From NCBI GenBank assembly GCA_034422115.1, contig DAOUJW010000019.1, forward strand, positions 1 through 64,000: a stretch of 64,000 bases of DNA. The letters run 5' to 3'. The translations under genes were made by a program, and so were the position numbers. How positions within the stretch are numbered: position 1 is the first letter of the stretch; each line of letters opens with the position of its first letter. Of this stretch, positions 42,422 through 52,872 are shown piece after piece. The notes under the pieces were generated by a model, which did no database searches, was not told the DNA's origin, and saw nothing but the letters and a program-made list of their open reading frames with translations. This DNA is from DAOUJW01 sp034422115 (GTDB lineage: Bacteria; Chloroflexota; Dehalococcoidia; Lucifugimonadales; UBA2985).

Positions 42422-43267
42422 CTAGCGGCCCTTGAAGTTGGGCCTCCTCTTCTCGATGAAAGCACGAACGCCCTCCTTGTGGTCCTCTGTAGCCCGTGCG
42501 ATAGCCCCAGCCTGGGCATTGCTGGCGAAATGCTCCCGGAAGGTCTGATGGGTGGCCTTGTGAGTCATCATTTTAATGAGGCCCATCTGGACGGTGGGCC
42601 CCTGGGCCAGCTTTGTAGCCAGCTCCATTGTGGCATCCATCAGCTGCTCATGGGGGACGACTTTGTTGGCCAGCCCAATGCGATAGGCCTCCTCTCCACT
42701 GATAGGCTCGCCCGTGTATGACATCATCAGGGTGTTGGAGATACCGATGAGGCGCTGGAGCTGCCAGATGCTGCCGTCTCCCGAAACGATGCCGTTGCGA
42801 ATGAAGGCTTCGCAGAAGGCGGCCTGCTCCGAGGCGATGCGGAAATCGCATGAGATAGCTATGCCGTCCCCTATGCCATAAGCGGGCCCGTTGACCGCAG
42901 CGATAGAGGGTTTCTGCAAGTTCCACAGCTTCCAGATGATGGATGGGCCTTCAAACTGCCCATGCTCATAGGCGTATCCGGCCGGGTCCATGCGCTCCCA
43001 GACGCTGGGCTCCGCAGGCGGCGCTGCCGATTCCTCACGCTCACGGATGCTCTGATTGAAGCCTTTCACATTGGCGCCGGAGCAAAACGCGCGCCCCTCT
43101 CCTGTGATCACCAGGCACCGGAGATCGGGGTCCTGGGCCAGACGGTCGATTTCAGATTCCGCCTCCTGGGCCAGTTGACCACCCCAGGAGTTCCGTGTAG
43201 CGGGGTCGTTCAGAGTTAGAATAAGCACCCCGTCCCTTGTTTCTGAGCGAATAAACTCGAAGGCCAT
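42422..43267 (-). CDS. Enoyl-CoA hydratase/isomerase family protein
   Basis: A 281-residue crotonase. LRCLVITGEGRAFCSGANVK holds the first oxyanion-hole region, SIAAVNGPAYGIGDGIAISC the second. The usual catalytic Glu pair is only partly kept: the region FCEAFIRNGIVSGDGSIWQL has Asp/Gly where hydratases usually have Glu, so isomerase, hydrolase or C-C lyase activity is possible. GGAGGG precedes the ATG. The C-terminal ERRPNFKGR-type ending (EKRRPNFKGR) is normal. It is paired divergently with another crotonase at 43817. Confidence 0.9.
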   Translation of the reverse strand: MAFEFIRSETRDGVLILTLNDPATRNSWGGQLAQEAESEIDRLAQDPDLRCLVITGEGRAFCSGANVKGFNQSIREREESAAPPAEPSVWERMDPAGYAYEHGQFEGPSIIWKLWNLQKPSIAAVNGPAYGIGDGIAISCDFRIASEQAAFCEAFIRNGIVSGDGSIWQLQRLIGISNTLMMSYTGEPISGEEAYRIGLANKVVPHEQLMDATMELATKLAQGPTVQMGLIKMMTHKATHQTFREHFASNAQAGAIARATEDHKEGVRAFIEKRRPNFKGR

Positions 43268-43359
43268 GATCCCTCCATCCGTTAAAGTGCCCGCGGGAGC
43301 GCGGAGCCGCGGAAATTATCTTATGTTGCTTACGGGTGTGTCAATTTGCTGAGATAGTT

Positions 43360-43644
43360 GGTATTCCCTGGGCGTGTTCGTGTTGCCAACTCCCAAAGTG
43401 AACCCTGCCTCTTGCCCGCTCATAGCTTGCCCCGTACTTGATACGGGGGTGAGCTTGTCGAACCAGAGCGGGCATACTACAGCCTAGAAGCTCCCGCTCA
43501 TACCCTTCGACAGGCTCAGGGTGAGCGGGAAGCTCTTACCCTTAGACAGGCTCAGTGCCTGCCACGTACCCCGATACGGGGGTGAGCGGGCAAGAGGTGG
43601 TATTACTACCAGCGTTGGCATTACCAGCACGTTTGGGGAATACC
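43360..43644. repeat. Dispersed palindromic repeat A, expanded copy 5
   Basis: A 285-bp copy with ends GGTATTCCC and GGGAATACC, enlarged by extra palindromic arms (CCCGTACTTGATACGGGG and CCCCGATACGGGGG) inserted into the usual pair. It occupies the gap between the two divergent crotonase genes; 43268-43816 holds no gene. Confidence 0.7.
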
Positions 43645-43816
43645 GGTGAAGAGATGTGAAGGAGCGGGCGTTGGAGGGAACGCGCAGGATAGCCCTTGAC
43701 GTTACGGCGCACAGGTCTTATGTTAGCCGCAACCCGTGCATCGGCTGAGGCGGGAGCCCCTGAATCGGGGATGCAGTCGCGGCAGGGAGACAGCAATCGG
43801 AAAGGAGCGTAGCAGA

Positions 43817-44641
43817 ATGGCAATCAAATCGTTGGAAGCGGTAAAGCTCTCTATTGACGGGCCGGTGGCGGTCATAACCCTGAACCGGCCGGAGCGGCTG
43901 AACGCCGTGAACACGGAGCTGAGGGAGGGCCTTCACTCTGCCCTGGATGAGGTGGCAGCCAATGACGATGTTCGCGCGGTAATTCTCACGGGCGAAGGCA
44001 GGGGGTTCTGCGCCGGGGCGGACGTCACCGGGATGCGCGCCCAGGCGGAGGGGGATCAGGAGACCCTGCGCCAGCGGCGGGAGCAGGAGGTGCAGGCCGG
44101 GATGCAGCGATACCCGGCCCGGTCGCTGCCGGTCCACATCCGGGCGATTCCCCAGCCTGTCATCGCTGCGCTGAATGGCGTGGCCGCGGGCATGGGCCTC
44201 TCCATTGCCCTTAGCTGCGATATTCGTGTCGCTTCGGAGCAGGCTCGATTCGCCAGCATCTTCATCAAGCGGTCCATAATGCCGGACACGGGAGCAACCT
44301 ACTTCCTGCCCCACATAGCGCCTAGCGTGGCGGCGGAGATGGCCCTCACGGGCAACGTGTACGACGCCAGGTGGGGCCTGGAGAAGGGCCTGGTCACCAA
44401 GGTCGTCCCTCACGACTCTCTTCTGGCGGAGGCGCGGGTGTACGCCGACACCATCGCGGGCAATCCGCCCATCGGGGTGCGCATGACCAAGCTCCTGATC
44501 CAGCGCGGGATGGACGCCGACCTCCAGCAGGCCCTGACCAATGAGAGCTACTACAACTCCCTGGCCGCTCAGACGGACGACCGGCGGGAGGCGGTGCTCT
44601 CCTTCCTGGAGAAGCGAGAGCCTCAGTTCAAGGGAAGGTGA
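43817..44641 (+). CDS. Enoyl-CoA hydratase
   Basis: A 274-residue crotonase: VAVITLNRPERLNAVNTELR, RAVILTGEGRGFCAGADVTG and VIAALNGVAAGMGLSIALSC form the oxyanion-hole sites, and SIFIKRSIMPDTGATYFLPH follows. The position of the second catalytic Glu carries Asp in PDTGAT, as in many 2-(1,2-epoxy)phenylacetyl-CoA isomerase-like PaaG members. The C-terminus KREPQFKGR closely matches the crotonase at 42422. AAAGGAG at 43800-43806 sets the ATG start; the longer frame from 43736 is rejected. Confidence 0.92.
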   Translation: MAIKSLEAVKLSIDGPVAVITLNRPERLNAVNTELREGLHSALDEVAANDDVRAVILTGEGRGFCAGADVTGMRAQAEGDQETLRQRREQEVQAGMQRYPARSLPVHIRAIPQPVIAALNGVAAGMGLSIALSCDIRVASEQARFASIFIKRSIMPDTGATYFLPHIAPSVAAEMALTGNVYDARWGLEKGLVTKVVPHDSLLAEARVYADTIAGNPPIGVRMTKLLIQRGMDADLQQALTNESYYNSLAAQTDDRREAVLSFLEKREPQFKGR

Positions 44642-44763
44642 TTCCTTCCTCGGAATCCGGCGGGCATCTCTAACGGCGGACCATCCACTGTAAGATGCAA
44701 GACAGGCGTGATGCCCTTGCGATTGCTCACCTGCAGGGGTCGCTGCTGAGGCGTGCCGCCCGT

Positions 44764-45567
44764 TTAGCGATTGCGGCGAGAGTACCTGTAGACCACCAGG
44801 AGAATGAACAGAAGGCCAATTACCAGAACAGCCCACAGCAGGCCGGGCAAGCCTTCATCCGCCTCCGGGGTCTCCGTTGCAGTGGGGGCGGCCGGAGTCT
44901 GAGTGGGTCCGGTGGTGGGTTCCACGGCTGGTTCCGAAGTTGCCGTGGGTAGGGGAGTGGGCATAAGCGTCGCTGTGGGCTCGGGCGTCGGTTCCGGCGT
45001 CGCCGTGGGCTCGGGCGCTGGTTCCGGCGTCGCCGTGGGCTCTGGGATGGGCGTCGCCGTGGGTTCCGGAGTGGGCGTTGGCTCGGGCTCCGGCGTGGGA
45101 GTCGATGCTGGCGCTGGCATAGGCGTCGGCGTAGGCGCTGGGCCGACCCGCAGCGTGGTGTGGCCCCCAACTGCTTGCTCCTCCCGGTCTACGTTCTTGA
45201 TGACGCCGGAGAAGGTGTACTGGCCCTCCGTGCTAGGGACGTTGACGCTGTAGGTGAAGACGGTCTCACCCAGCAGGTTGAACCGAACGGTCTGCCCATC
45301 CACCTCGATATGGGCTTCGTCAAGGCTGGATCCCAGGAAGGTGAAACCCTCAGGCAGGTCTTCCACCACCTGGCCAAAGACGCCGTAGTCGCTTGCCGTG
45401 ACTGTTACCTGGAGTTCACTCCCGGGCGCGGCCCAGTCCTCCTGGAAGGACCTGGTGGCGGTATGGGACTGGGCTTCCAGAGTCTCGGGCTGCTCCAGCA
45501 TGGAGATTACGCTCATCACAGTGACTGCAAAGACGGTAACCGCAGCCAGGGGAATCCGATTCATCAT
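44764..45567 (-). CDS. Secreted, membrane-anchored surface protein with Pro-rich stalk
   Basis: A 267-residue protein: signal peptide, a beta-rich domain of about 110 residues (WAAPGSELQVTVTASDYGVF, VVEDLPEGFTFLGSS, VFTYSVNVPSTEGQYTFSGV) resembling domains of archaeal and Chloroflexota surface proteins, a Thr/Pro/Glu-repeat stalk of about 90 residues, and a C-terminal membrane helix LPGLLWAVLVIGLLFILLVV with basic tail. No LPxTG motif. AGGAG precedes two adjacent ATGs; the second (45564) has better spacing. It may have been the downstream partner of the decayed surface gene next to it. Confidence 0.78.
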   Translation of the reverse strand: MMNRIPLAAVTVFAVTVMSVISMLEQPETLEAQSHTATRSFQEDWAAPGSELQVTVTASDYGVFGQVVEDLPEGFTFLGSSLDEAHIEVDGQTVRFNLLGETVFTYSVNVPSTEGQYTFSGVIKNVDREEQAVGGHTTLRVGPAPTPTPMPAPASTPTPEPEPTPTPEPTATPIPEPTATPEPAPEPTATPEPTPEPTATLMPTPLPTATSEPAVEPTTGPTQTPAAPTATETPEADEGLPGLLWAVLVIGLLFILLVVYRYSRRNR

Positions 45568-45603
45568 GTTCTCCTGTCAAGTTGACACTTGGGTTTGCCT
45601 CTG

Positions 45604-48212
45604 CTATCCCGTGTGCGCATAGTAGAGCGACAACACCGGCAGTATTGTCTCCAGTTCGATAAGCCTGGCGAAATAGTCGCTGACCGCCCTGAGCGCCTCG
45701 CTCCTCTCAATAGTGCCTTGCCGTTGGTGTCGTAGTGCCGAGCCCGGGGCTCAACCACTACCACGGTCACATCGATAGAGAAGGTGACGCTGCCTCCGCC
45801 CTGCAATGTGCTGGTGGCGCTTAGCCTGACTCTATACCTGCGACCTTCCTCCAGCGAGACTCCCTCCCCAACGCGCAGCTGTCCGGTACCCTGGTCAACG
45901 GTGAAGAGAGAGGAGTCCTCCCCGGACAGGGAATAGGTAAAGGCAGAGCCAACGGGGTTTATAGCGCGTACCGGGTTCTCCACAGGGTCACCGGACCTGG
46001 CGGACTCTGGCAACTGGCGCGTTGTGCTGGAGCCTTCGGTGAAGCCCGGCGGATCAACCTCCATCTCTGTTACGGCTCCGCCTCCTTCTCCGCCGCCACC
46101 ACCACCTCCGCCTCCACCGATGCTCCGCTGCGCTACCTAGGTGACGTTGATGGTCACGGTGATAGTTGCGTCCACGCTTGTTGAAGGGGAGTAGGAAGAG
46201 TTGAAGCCGTCCTGGACGCGTACCTGTACTTCGTAGGTGTTCGCACCCTCCGGGTCGTAGTCAAGGACGGCCCACGTTTTCAACTGGCCTGTCGCCGGGT
46301 CGATGTCAAAGAGGGCGGCGTCAGACCCGCCCAGCGAGTAGGTGAGAATGTCGTCGCTGTCAGCGTCGGTTGCCCGCACGGGCGCGCCGATGTTCCTGCC
46401 CGCCGCCGTACCCTGGCCGACGGAGCGCTCGGCCGTGGCGTCCGAAAACTGGGGCGCACTGTTCGTTCCGGGTTGGTTGGTGGAGTCGCCTATTCGCCCG
46501 GCCAGCGCCGCTGATGCCTCCTTGCCGCTGCCACGTTCGTCTTCGTAGGCGGCGGTGGCCCGCAGGTATTGGTCAACGTCGTCGGCGCCTGCCGTGTAGC
46601 TGCTCGACGTCGCGCCCGAAATGTCCCCCCAGTTGGACCTGGTGGAAGAACGCTGCCATTGCCAGTTGACACTGCCAACCACGGTGTCGTCGTCATCCAG
46701 CTCGGCTTGGAAACTCGTCCCGTCCCACCCGCGCTCGGGATCGATGGTGACTACGCCCGCTTCCTCAAGATCCGTCACAGTGACGGACACGAACAGGGAG
46801 CCAGACAGGCCATCTTCGTCTTCGGCGGTGATGGTCACCGAGTAGTCTGTTCCATCCTCATAGCTGGGCGGCGTGGCAAAGTGGAGCTGACCCCGCTGGG
46901 AGATCCAGAACGTGCTGCCGCTAACCGACCACGTCAGCGTGTCCCGCTCCGGGTCCGTGCCCGTGTAGGTCGCGACCGCGCGGTTCAGGTTCTCCACCAC
47001 GCTGGGAGAAGCGTCGCCGGACACGACGGGCGCCTCATTGACGTTGGTCAGGGTGATGGTCACGTTTTGCCGGTCGTCTATGGCGTCGCTGTCCGGGTCG
47101 CCGAGGGAGTTCGCGCCGTCCGTTACCTCTACAGTCACGCGCAGGGTGCGCTTGGTCTCAAAGTCCAGTTGCGCGCCGGCCGCGACCCGCAGTTGCCCAT
47201 TGTTAGTGCCAATGGTGAACAGCGCTGCGTCCGTTCCCGTCAGCGAGTAGGTTAGCGGGTCGTTGTTGAAGTCGCTTGCGACGACGGGGGCGCCAACGAG
47301 CGTGCCGCCGCTGGAGTTCTCCGCAATCTCTCTACGGCCGTCCTCTGTAGCCGGGAATGTGGGCGCCGAGTTCACCGGCGGCGGCTGCCCGACGCGAGGA
47401 GAGACCTTAATGGCCGTCTTGCCCGAGCCCTCGCCGTCGTTGTAGCTGGCGATCGCGCGGATGTAGTTGCCCTCGTCGCTGTCAGCCGGCGTGAAGGTGC
47501 TGTTGGTAGCCCCCGCAATGTTGGCCCATCCAGACGTGCTGCTGCTAGAGCGCGACCATTGCCACGTTACGTTGGTCGGGCCGTCATCGTCCTCCAGCGT
47601 GGCAGTCACCGGGACCCGCGCCTGGATGGTGGCCGTCTCTGAAGAGAGCGTGACGGTCCCCGGCTCTTCCACGTTCTCCACCGTTATCGTCACGTTCTGC
47701 GTGTCGTCGATGGTTGTAGACGTGGCTCCCGTGCCGTCTTTGCCGTCATGCACCTCAACGGTGACCTGGTAGGTGGACTTGGTCTCGAAGTCCAGGGCGT
47801 CCTTTGTGCGAATCTGGCCGGTGCCCGTGTTGATGGTGAATGCGGCGGCGTCCGTTCCGGTCAGTGAATACGTCAACCGGTCCCCCTCCTGGTCTTCCGC
47901 CGCCACCGGCGCGCCAATGTTTGCGCCCGCCCGGGTGTTCTCAGGCACCGCGCGCTGGCCCGTCTCCGTCGTTGGGAAGAGGGGCCGGCGGTTCTCGCTG
48001 GGCACGGGGCCGGCAATTGCCTCTGCTCGCTTGCCGCCGCCGCGCCTGTCCGTGTAGGTGACCGTGGCCCGCACGTACTTGCTCACGTCCGCGGCCGTGG
48101 GGGTGTAGGGATTGGAAGTGGCCCCGTTGATGTTCGTGAACGACCCAGTTGACGTGTCCCCCCGCGACCACTGCCACGTCAGGTTGCTGACGGTTCCGTC
48201 CTGGTCGGACAA
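45604..48212 (-). pseudogene. Decayed cadherin-like surface protein gene
   Basis: The frame from 48212 encodes about 690 residues of alternating Ig-like (NLTWQWSRG, GATSNPYTPT) and cadherin-like (RLTYSLTGTDAAAFTINTGT) repeats ending TINVT and a TAG at 46137. The same frame continues past the TAG into a Gly-rich linker and another cadherin-like unit (VDPPGFTEGSSTTRQL, FTYSLSGEDSSLFTVD). At 45716-45721 one base is missing; restoring it gives an EF-hand/dockerin-like end DTNG(K)GTIERSEALRAV, ending at 45604. There is no signal peptide: an in-frame stop lies at 48304. So the gene has lost its 5' end, gained a stop and a frameshift. Confidence 0.75.
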
Positions 48213-48586
48213 TGTCGCGGTTGCCTCCTCCCAGTTCGTGAATTCGGTGGCCGACTGCCGCAGAGGGCGTCTCTGGTATGAGGAGTCCGGTGTCAGGAGG
48301 GTCGATTATATCAGTTGCGTGTTAAGAACACGTGAGGATATCCCGTAAAATCGGCCAATTGGTGTGAGGTTTGTGTTAAGTCTGTGTAATCCCCGCGCAA
48401 CCGGCTGGCGCCTATGCCGTTTGGGCTGGCAGAGATATGGCTCAGGCAAAGCGATCTGGAGCGGAGCGTAGAGTGGACACGCCATAACGACCCGCGTTGC
48501 TGGAGCGATTTGGACGCCGCCCCTGTCCTGGCGGAATGGTCAGTCCAAGGACGGGGAACAGACAAGGGAACTGCGAGAGATTCTCT
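48213..48586. other. Intergenic region, no gene seen
   Basis: The first 90 bp are an open remnant of the decayed cadherin-like gene. The rest contains two GTGTTAAG words (about 48319 and 48373) in an AT-richer stretch, and then the 3' flank of the kinase gene. No reading frame with a ribosome-binding site is visible. Confidence 0.4.
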
Positions 48587-50947
48587 TCAAGGTGAGTCTG
48601 CCTTGGGCATCCTGTAGCCAACACGAAGCTCGGTGAGTATGTAGGTCGGGTTGTCGGCGTCGTCACCCAGCTTGTGGCGGATGGAGCTTATGGCGGTGCG
48701 TATAGGCCGGACGTCGCCGTCGCCTTCCACTCCCCAGACTCGCCTCAACAGGGATTCGTAAGTCACAATGCGCCCCGCGTTGGCCGATAGCTCAACGAGC
48801 AACCGGTACTGGATGGCAGTCAAGTCCACCGGAACTCCCCTGAGGGTCACCAGGCGTTCCGTATAATCTATGGTCAGGTCTCCCACTGTATAGGGAACAG
48901 ACGGCTCGGAAGTTGTGCGTCTACGAAGGACCGCCCTGATACGGGCCACAAGCTCCGTTGGCGAGAATGGCTTGACCACGTAGTCGTCGGCGCCCATCTC
49001 GAAGGCCCTGGCAACTATCTGGTCCTGACCGTAGGCGGACACGAAGATTACCGGTACGTCTCCTATCCTCACTATGTCCTTCATCAGATCCAGCCCGTAG
49101 ACTTCAGGCAGCATCAGGTCTAGGAGCACCAGGTGGGGCTTCTCCTCCTCCATCAGGCGAGGCACGTCGTTCGGGTCTCCGGTGGCAATCACGGTGTAAC
49201 CCGACTTGACCAGGGCGTCGCGAATATACCTGAGCGCCTGATCGTCATCATCCACAGCCAGGATGCGCACCTGTTCCCACCCTGACGTGCGCGCGGGCCG
49301 GGTGGAGACCTGCGGGGGCGGGGAGACGAAGCCCGCCTCTTCGACTGTGGGAATCGTGAAGGTGAACTTTGCCCCCAGGCCCGGCCCGTCGCTCTCGGCC
49401 CATATCCGGCCGCCGTGCCCTTCCACTATCCCTTTGCACACGGCGAGTCCGAGCCCGGTGTCTCCTCCCTGCTCCTCTGCATCAAGCCGGGAGAACTTCC
49501 TGAACAGGCGCGGCAGGCTCTCGGCGGGTATGCCCCTGCCTTCGTCTGAGACGGACACGAAGACCTGCAGATCGCCCGGCGCGGCGCTCACCCTGATAGT
49601 GGAAGACACCGGCGAGTTCCGCGCCGCATTGACCAGCAAGTTGCCAAGCACCTGGACAATACGCGATCTGTCCGCCATGACCCAGGGCAGGTCAGGGGGG
49701 ATGTCCATGCTGAGGTTGTGCCTGTGCCCGCCGATGCGGAAGGCGTTCCCGGCCTCACCAATGAGGACCTCCAGGTCTGTCGGCTCCGGGGAAACCGGCA
49801 GCGTGCCCGTCTCGATGCGAGCGACGTCGAGAAGGTCCGTGATCAGCGAACGCATCCGGTCTGTCTGTTCAAAGATGATTCGATAGAACTGGCGCATCTC
49901 CGCAGGATGCATGTTGGAGGGCTCTTCCAGCAGCGCGGATACCGAGCCCCTCACCGTGGCCAAGGGTGTGCGGAGCTCATGGCTCACCGTCGCCAGGAAC
50001 TCGGCTCGCAGCCGCTCAAGCTCCTTGAGAGGTGTCATGTCCTGCATCGTCACGATGAGGCTCTCCACCTCACCGTCCTTTGAAAGGATGGGGTTGCCGT
50101 TCAGCAGCACAGTGACGCTCCGTCCGTCGGGCACACTGAAGACCATCTCCTCCGCCCGCACCTTCTCTCCGGCCCTCAGCAACTGGTCTATAGGCACATC
50201 AGCCAGGGAGAGCTCCCGCCCGTCGGCGCGACGGATCGTCAGAGTCTCTAGGAGATTCTCCGATGGTTCTTCCGGCGCCAGCAACACATCGATGATCCTC
50301 ATCCACTCCCGGTTGGTGGAAACAGGGGCTCCCGTTCTGGCGTCGAATACCGCAACGCCCACCGGGGTTGTACTTATCAGGGTCTCCAGGTCGGCCCTGG
50401 AGCGCATTTCTTCCCGGTATCTGCGAGCGTTGGCGATTACCATCGCCGCCTGTGAGGCGAACATGACCAGCGTCTCGGCATCCTCCTCACTGAACCTTCT
50501 GCCCTCCCTATCATGGCCCAGCCATATGATCCCCACGGGTTCGCCGCGGTGCCTCAAGGGCGCTGCCATACCTGCGAATACGGTCATTGGCAGCCGGCCA
50601 TCCAGTCCAACCGATTCTGCATACTCATAGTAGTTGTCCACGCGCAGCGGCCCGGGGACCTTGCTGAAGTGATGAAATATCCTCATCCCACCCGGCAGCT
50701 CAATGAGCGCAAGGTGTTCCTCTTCTGTCGTTCCGGAGGTTAGGAGCGCGCCAAGGCCGCCGACTTCATTCATGGTCGCAATGACTCCGTACCGGGCATT
50801 GGTAAGGTAGCGCGCATTATCAATGACTTCCTGAAGGACGACGTTGAAGTCAAGGCTCTCGTTGATGCGCACGCTGGCCTCGCTCAGCCTGGACAGCCGT
50901 TCCCGCAGGGCCTGGATTTCTTGCAACAGATCGTCTTCTCGATTCAC
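48587..50947 (-). CDS. Single-chain GAF-PAS-histidine kinase-receiver-winged helix regulator
   Basis: A 786-residue protein that joins a whole two-component system. Order: coiled N-terminus, GAF domain (about 30-178), PAS (about 185-305), HisKA with phospho-His323 in FLATVSHELRTPL, HATPase with N-box NLLVNAARNSP, SDEGRGIP and GLGLAVCKGIVEGHGG, receiver (about 560-680) with VLLDLMLPE and KPFSPTEL, and an OmpR/PhoB-type DNA-binding domain ending ILTELRVGYRMP. It is soluble, so it senses a cytoplasmic cue. GTG start with GAGG upstream. All catalytic residues appear intact. A paralogue lies at 53123-55531. Confidence 0.92.
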   Translation of the reverse strand: MNREDDLLQEIQALRERLSRLSEASVRINESLDFNVVLQEVIDNARYLTNARYGVIATMNEVGGLGALLTSGTTEEEHLALIELPGGMRIFHHFSKVPGPLRVDNYYEYAESVGLDGRLPMTVFAGMAAPLRHRGEPVGIIWLGHDREGRRFSEEDAETLVMFASQAAMVIANARRYREEMRSRADLETLISTTPVGVAVFDARTGAPVSTNREWMRIIDVLLAPEEPSENLLETLTIRRADGRELSLADVPIDQLLRAGEKVRAEEMVFSVPDGRSVTVLLNGNPILSKDGEVESLIVTMQDMTPLKELERLRAEFLATVSHELRTPLATVRGSVSALLEEPSNMHPAEMRQFYRIIFEQTDRMRSLITDLLDVARIETGTLPVSPEPTDLEVLIGEAGNAFRIGGHRHNLSMDIPPDLPWVMADRSRIVQVLGNLLVNAARNSPVSSTIRVSAAPGDLQVFVSVSDEGRGIPAESLPRLFRKFSRLDAEEQGGDTGLGLAVCKGIVEGHGGRIWAESDGPGLGAKFTFTIPTVEEAGFVSPPPQVSTRPARTSGWEQVRILAVDDDDQALRYIRDALVKSGYTVIATGDPNDVPRLMEEEKPHLVLLDLMLPEVYGLDLMKDIVRIGDVPVIFVSAYGQDQIVARAFEMGADDYVVKPFSPTELVARIRAVLRRRTTSEPSVPYTVGDLTIDYTERLVTLRGVPVDLTAIQYRLLVELSANAGRIVTYESLLRRVWGVEGDGDVRPIRTAISSIRHKLGDDADNPTYILTELRVGYRMPKADSP

Positions 50948-51156
50948 GCTATAACCTCGTCAGGGACGGGTAAGGGTGTATCCGGCGTCCGACACGGGCC
51001 TGGCAGGGACCGGATTCGGCCCGAACGGTACAATCGTACCAACTTGACACAAAGTTTACAACAATTGGCGGCAAAACGCCCACGTCTTCACGCCTGGATT
51101 ACACGCGTCCGATACCATGCGGTTCTGTCTACCGCATACTTTGGTTTGTGACGCCC

Positions 51157-52857
51157 CTATCCCCCAGCATCCAGAGCGCACCCTGTGTCATATTCCCCGA
51201 ACTCGAACCAGATGGAATTGCACCATCGCTGGAACTCCGCAACTCGCCCGCCACTCACGGAAACCTCATAGCTGCCGTCTTGGTTGCGGGACACCTGGAG
51301 GCGAACGCCGCCGCCGATGTCGCGCGACTCGCCGTCCTGTACGACCGAGAAGTCGTCCCGGCCCCAGTTCACATCGTCGGCGACATCAGGGTTGCGCTCG
51401 TCGTATAAGGCTGGGCCGAAGCGGGCGTTCGTCCCCGTGCCGGTGGACTGGTCGTACCGGCTCACAAGCACCCCGTCGTAGCGAAAGGCGCGTTCGGAAG
51501 TCGGTGTGTACACCTGGGGCGTCTGGTCCACGTAGGCGGGGTTGCGCTCGTCAAGCACCTCGACCGTGGTGAAGGCGTACTTTCTCCCGGACGAAATCAC
51601 GAGGAGCTGATTGCCCCTCTCCCGCGGCGGCTGCAGCGTGTACGTCCCGGAATCGGCCAGGTGCAGCGCGACCTCAGACGGGTCTATCCACCCCGCCGCG
51701 TAGCGGTTCACCGCCAGGGTAGAGGGCATGTCCTGGTGCCAACCCGGCGTAGCATTCAGCGATAGCGCCGACATGAAGTCCAGGGCGTTGCTGTACGGGT
51801 TGGGGATTCCGTCTTCCTCTTCGGGCCACCGGACCTCGGCATGGGAGTGAGGCCAGCTCATCCAGGCATGGCCAATCTCGTGCACCAGCGCTTCCATGTT
51901 CGCCTCGCGCAGGCTGACCAGGCCCATACGCACACCACCGTTGAAGGCATCACCGCCCCGGTCGGTAGTCACGTCGGTCAGCAGAAGGCGGTTCAGGCCC
52001 CCGGGAGCGCCCAAATCACAGGGGTAGGTGTCCGCCGCCTTGCCCCGGCAGTCCATCACATTTGCAAGCCGGATCTGCTGGCCATGCACGTCATTTGGAG
52101 AGCCTTCTCCTTCCAGCGCAAAGTCATTCCCCGCGTGGAAACGCATCCTGAGCTTGCCCTCCGATATCTTCCCGTAATAGGCGGCGACGTGCGTGTTCAG
52201 GATGTTCACCGCCTCAGCCATTCCCATGGTCTCCCGCTCCCCGTCGTCCTCGAACCATCCGGGCGCATCCGGCGGCACGCGGACGATGTCAACCGCAATG
52301 TCCAGGTCGCCCAGCGAGTAGTATGACGGGTCGACCGGCGGGTCCAGGTAGGTACTGTCCGGGTACTTCCCAACCGGCGTACACCCCCCGAAGCCCATGA
52401 AGCCGTAGCGCAGGTAGCTGCCGTTGCCGTAGAACCGGATGAGGGACAGGGGGTCGGAGCCGCCCAGGTCGGTCATCCCGGCCTCTGTCCAGGGAGATGT
52501 GTCGTTCTCATGGGACAGGCAGGAGTACGGCTCCGACTCCCTCCACCAGTCTTGAGGTTCCATGCCGTTCCACCTGGCGAAGGGATCGTCATCCATCGGC
52601 CTCGCTACACCGGGAGGCACGACCGTCGGCCACGGCGTAGAGCTATCCTTTACCGTCGGCGATGGCGTAGGACTCTCCACAACCGTGGGTGCAGGTGTAG
52701 GGTCAGAAGCTGTACCCAGGTCCGCCGGAGTTCCGTCCGGCTGCCCATTGCAGGCCGCCAGCACTATGAGCAGCAGCAGGACCATGCAGAGCGTCACAAG
52801 GGCCGCACGCCCGGATGGGCGGATGGCCGCACGCGCCGATCGTTGAAGCTGTTTCAA
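51157..52857 (-). CDS. Lipoprotein zinc metallopeptidase
   Basis: About 566 residues: signal peptide with lipobox VLAAC, Thr-Pro-Ser linker, then a catalytic region with HEIGHAWMSWPHSH (HExxH plus downstream His ligands) and LDFMSALSLNATPGW, which looks like a metzincin Met-turn with GWH. The third zinc ligand spacing differs from the usual HExxHxxGxxH by one residue, so the family is uncertain (M6-like or a new metzincin-like group). The C-terminal 170 residues are beta-rich. I start at TTG 52857, with GGGAG 7 bp upstream, because the longer frame (from 52902) is translated repeat A. Surface protein degradation is likely. Confidence 0.8.
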   Translation of the reverse strand: MKQLQRSARAAIRPSGRAALVTLCMVLLLLIVLAACNGQPDGTPADLGTASDPTPAPTVVESPTPSPTVKDSSTPWPTVVPPGVARPMDDDPFARWNGMEPQDWWRESEPYSCLSHENDTSPWTEAGMTDLGGSDPLSLIRFYGNGSYLRYGFMGFGGCTPVGKYPDSTYLDPPVDPSYYSLGDLDIAVDIVRVPPDAPGWFEDDGERETMGMAEAVNILNTHVAAYYGKISEGKLRMRFHAGNDFALEGEGSPNDVHGQQIRLANVMDCRGKAADTYPCDLGAPGGLNRLLLTDVTTDRGGDAFNGGVRMGLVSLREANMEALVHEIGHAWMSWPHSHAEVRWPEEEDGIPNPYSNALDFMSALSLNATPGWHQDMPSTLAVNRYAAGWIDPSEVALHLADSGTYTLQPPRERGNQLLVISSGRKYAFTTVEVLDERNPAYVDQTPQVYTPTSERAFRYDGVLVSRYDQSTGTGTNARFGPALYDERNPDVADDVNWGRDDFSVVQDGESRDIGGGVRLQVSRNQDGSYEVSVSGGRVAEFQRWCNSIWFEFGEYDTGCALDAGG

Positions 52858-52872
52858 CTCATCGCTCCCTTC

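Noticed and set aside
44840..45110. Tandem DNA repeats as a possible regulatory or CRISPR-like array
   Set aside because: They encode the Pro/Thr/Glu stalk of the surface protein in frame, so the repetition is protein-level.
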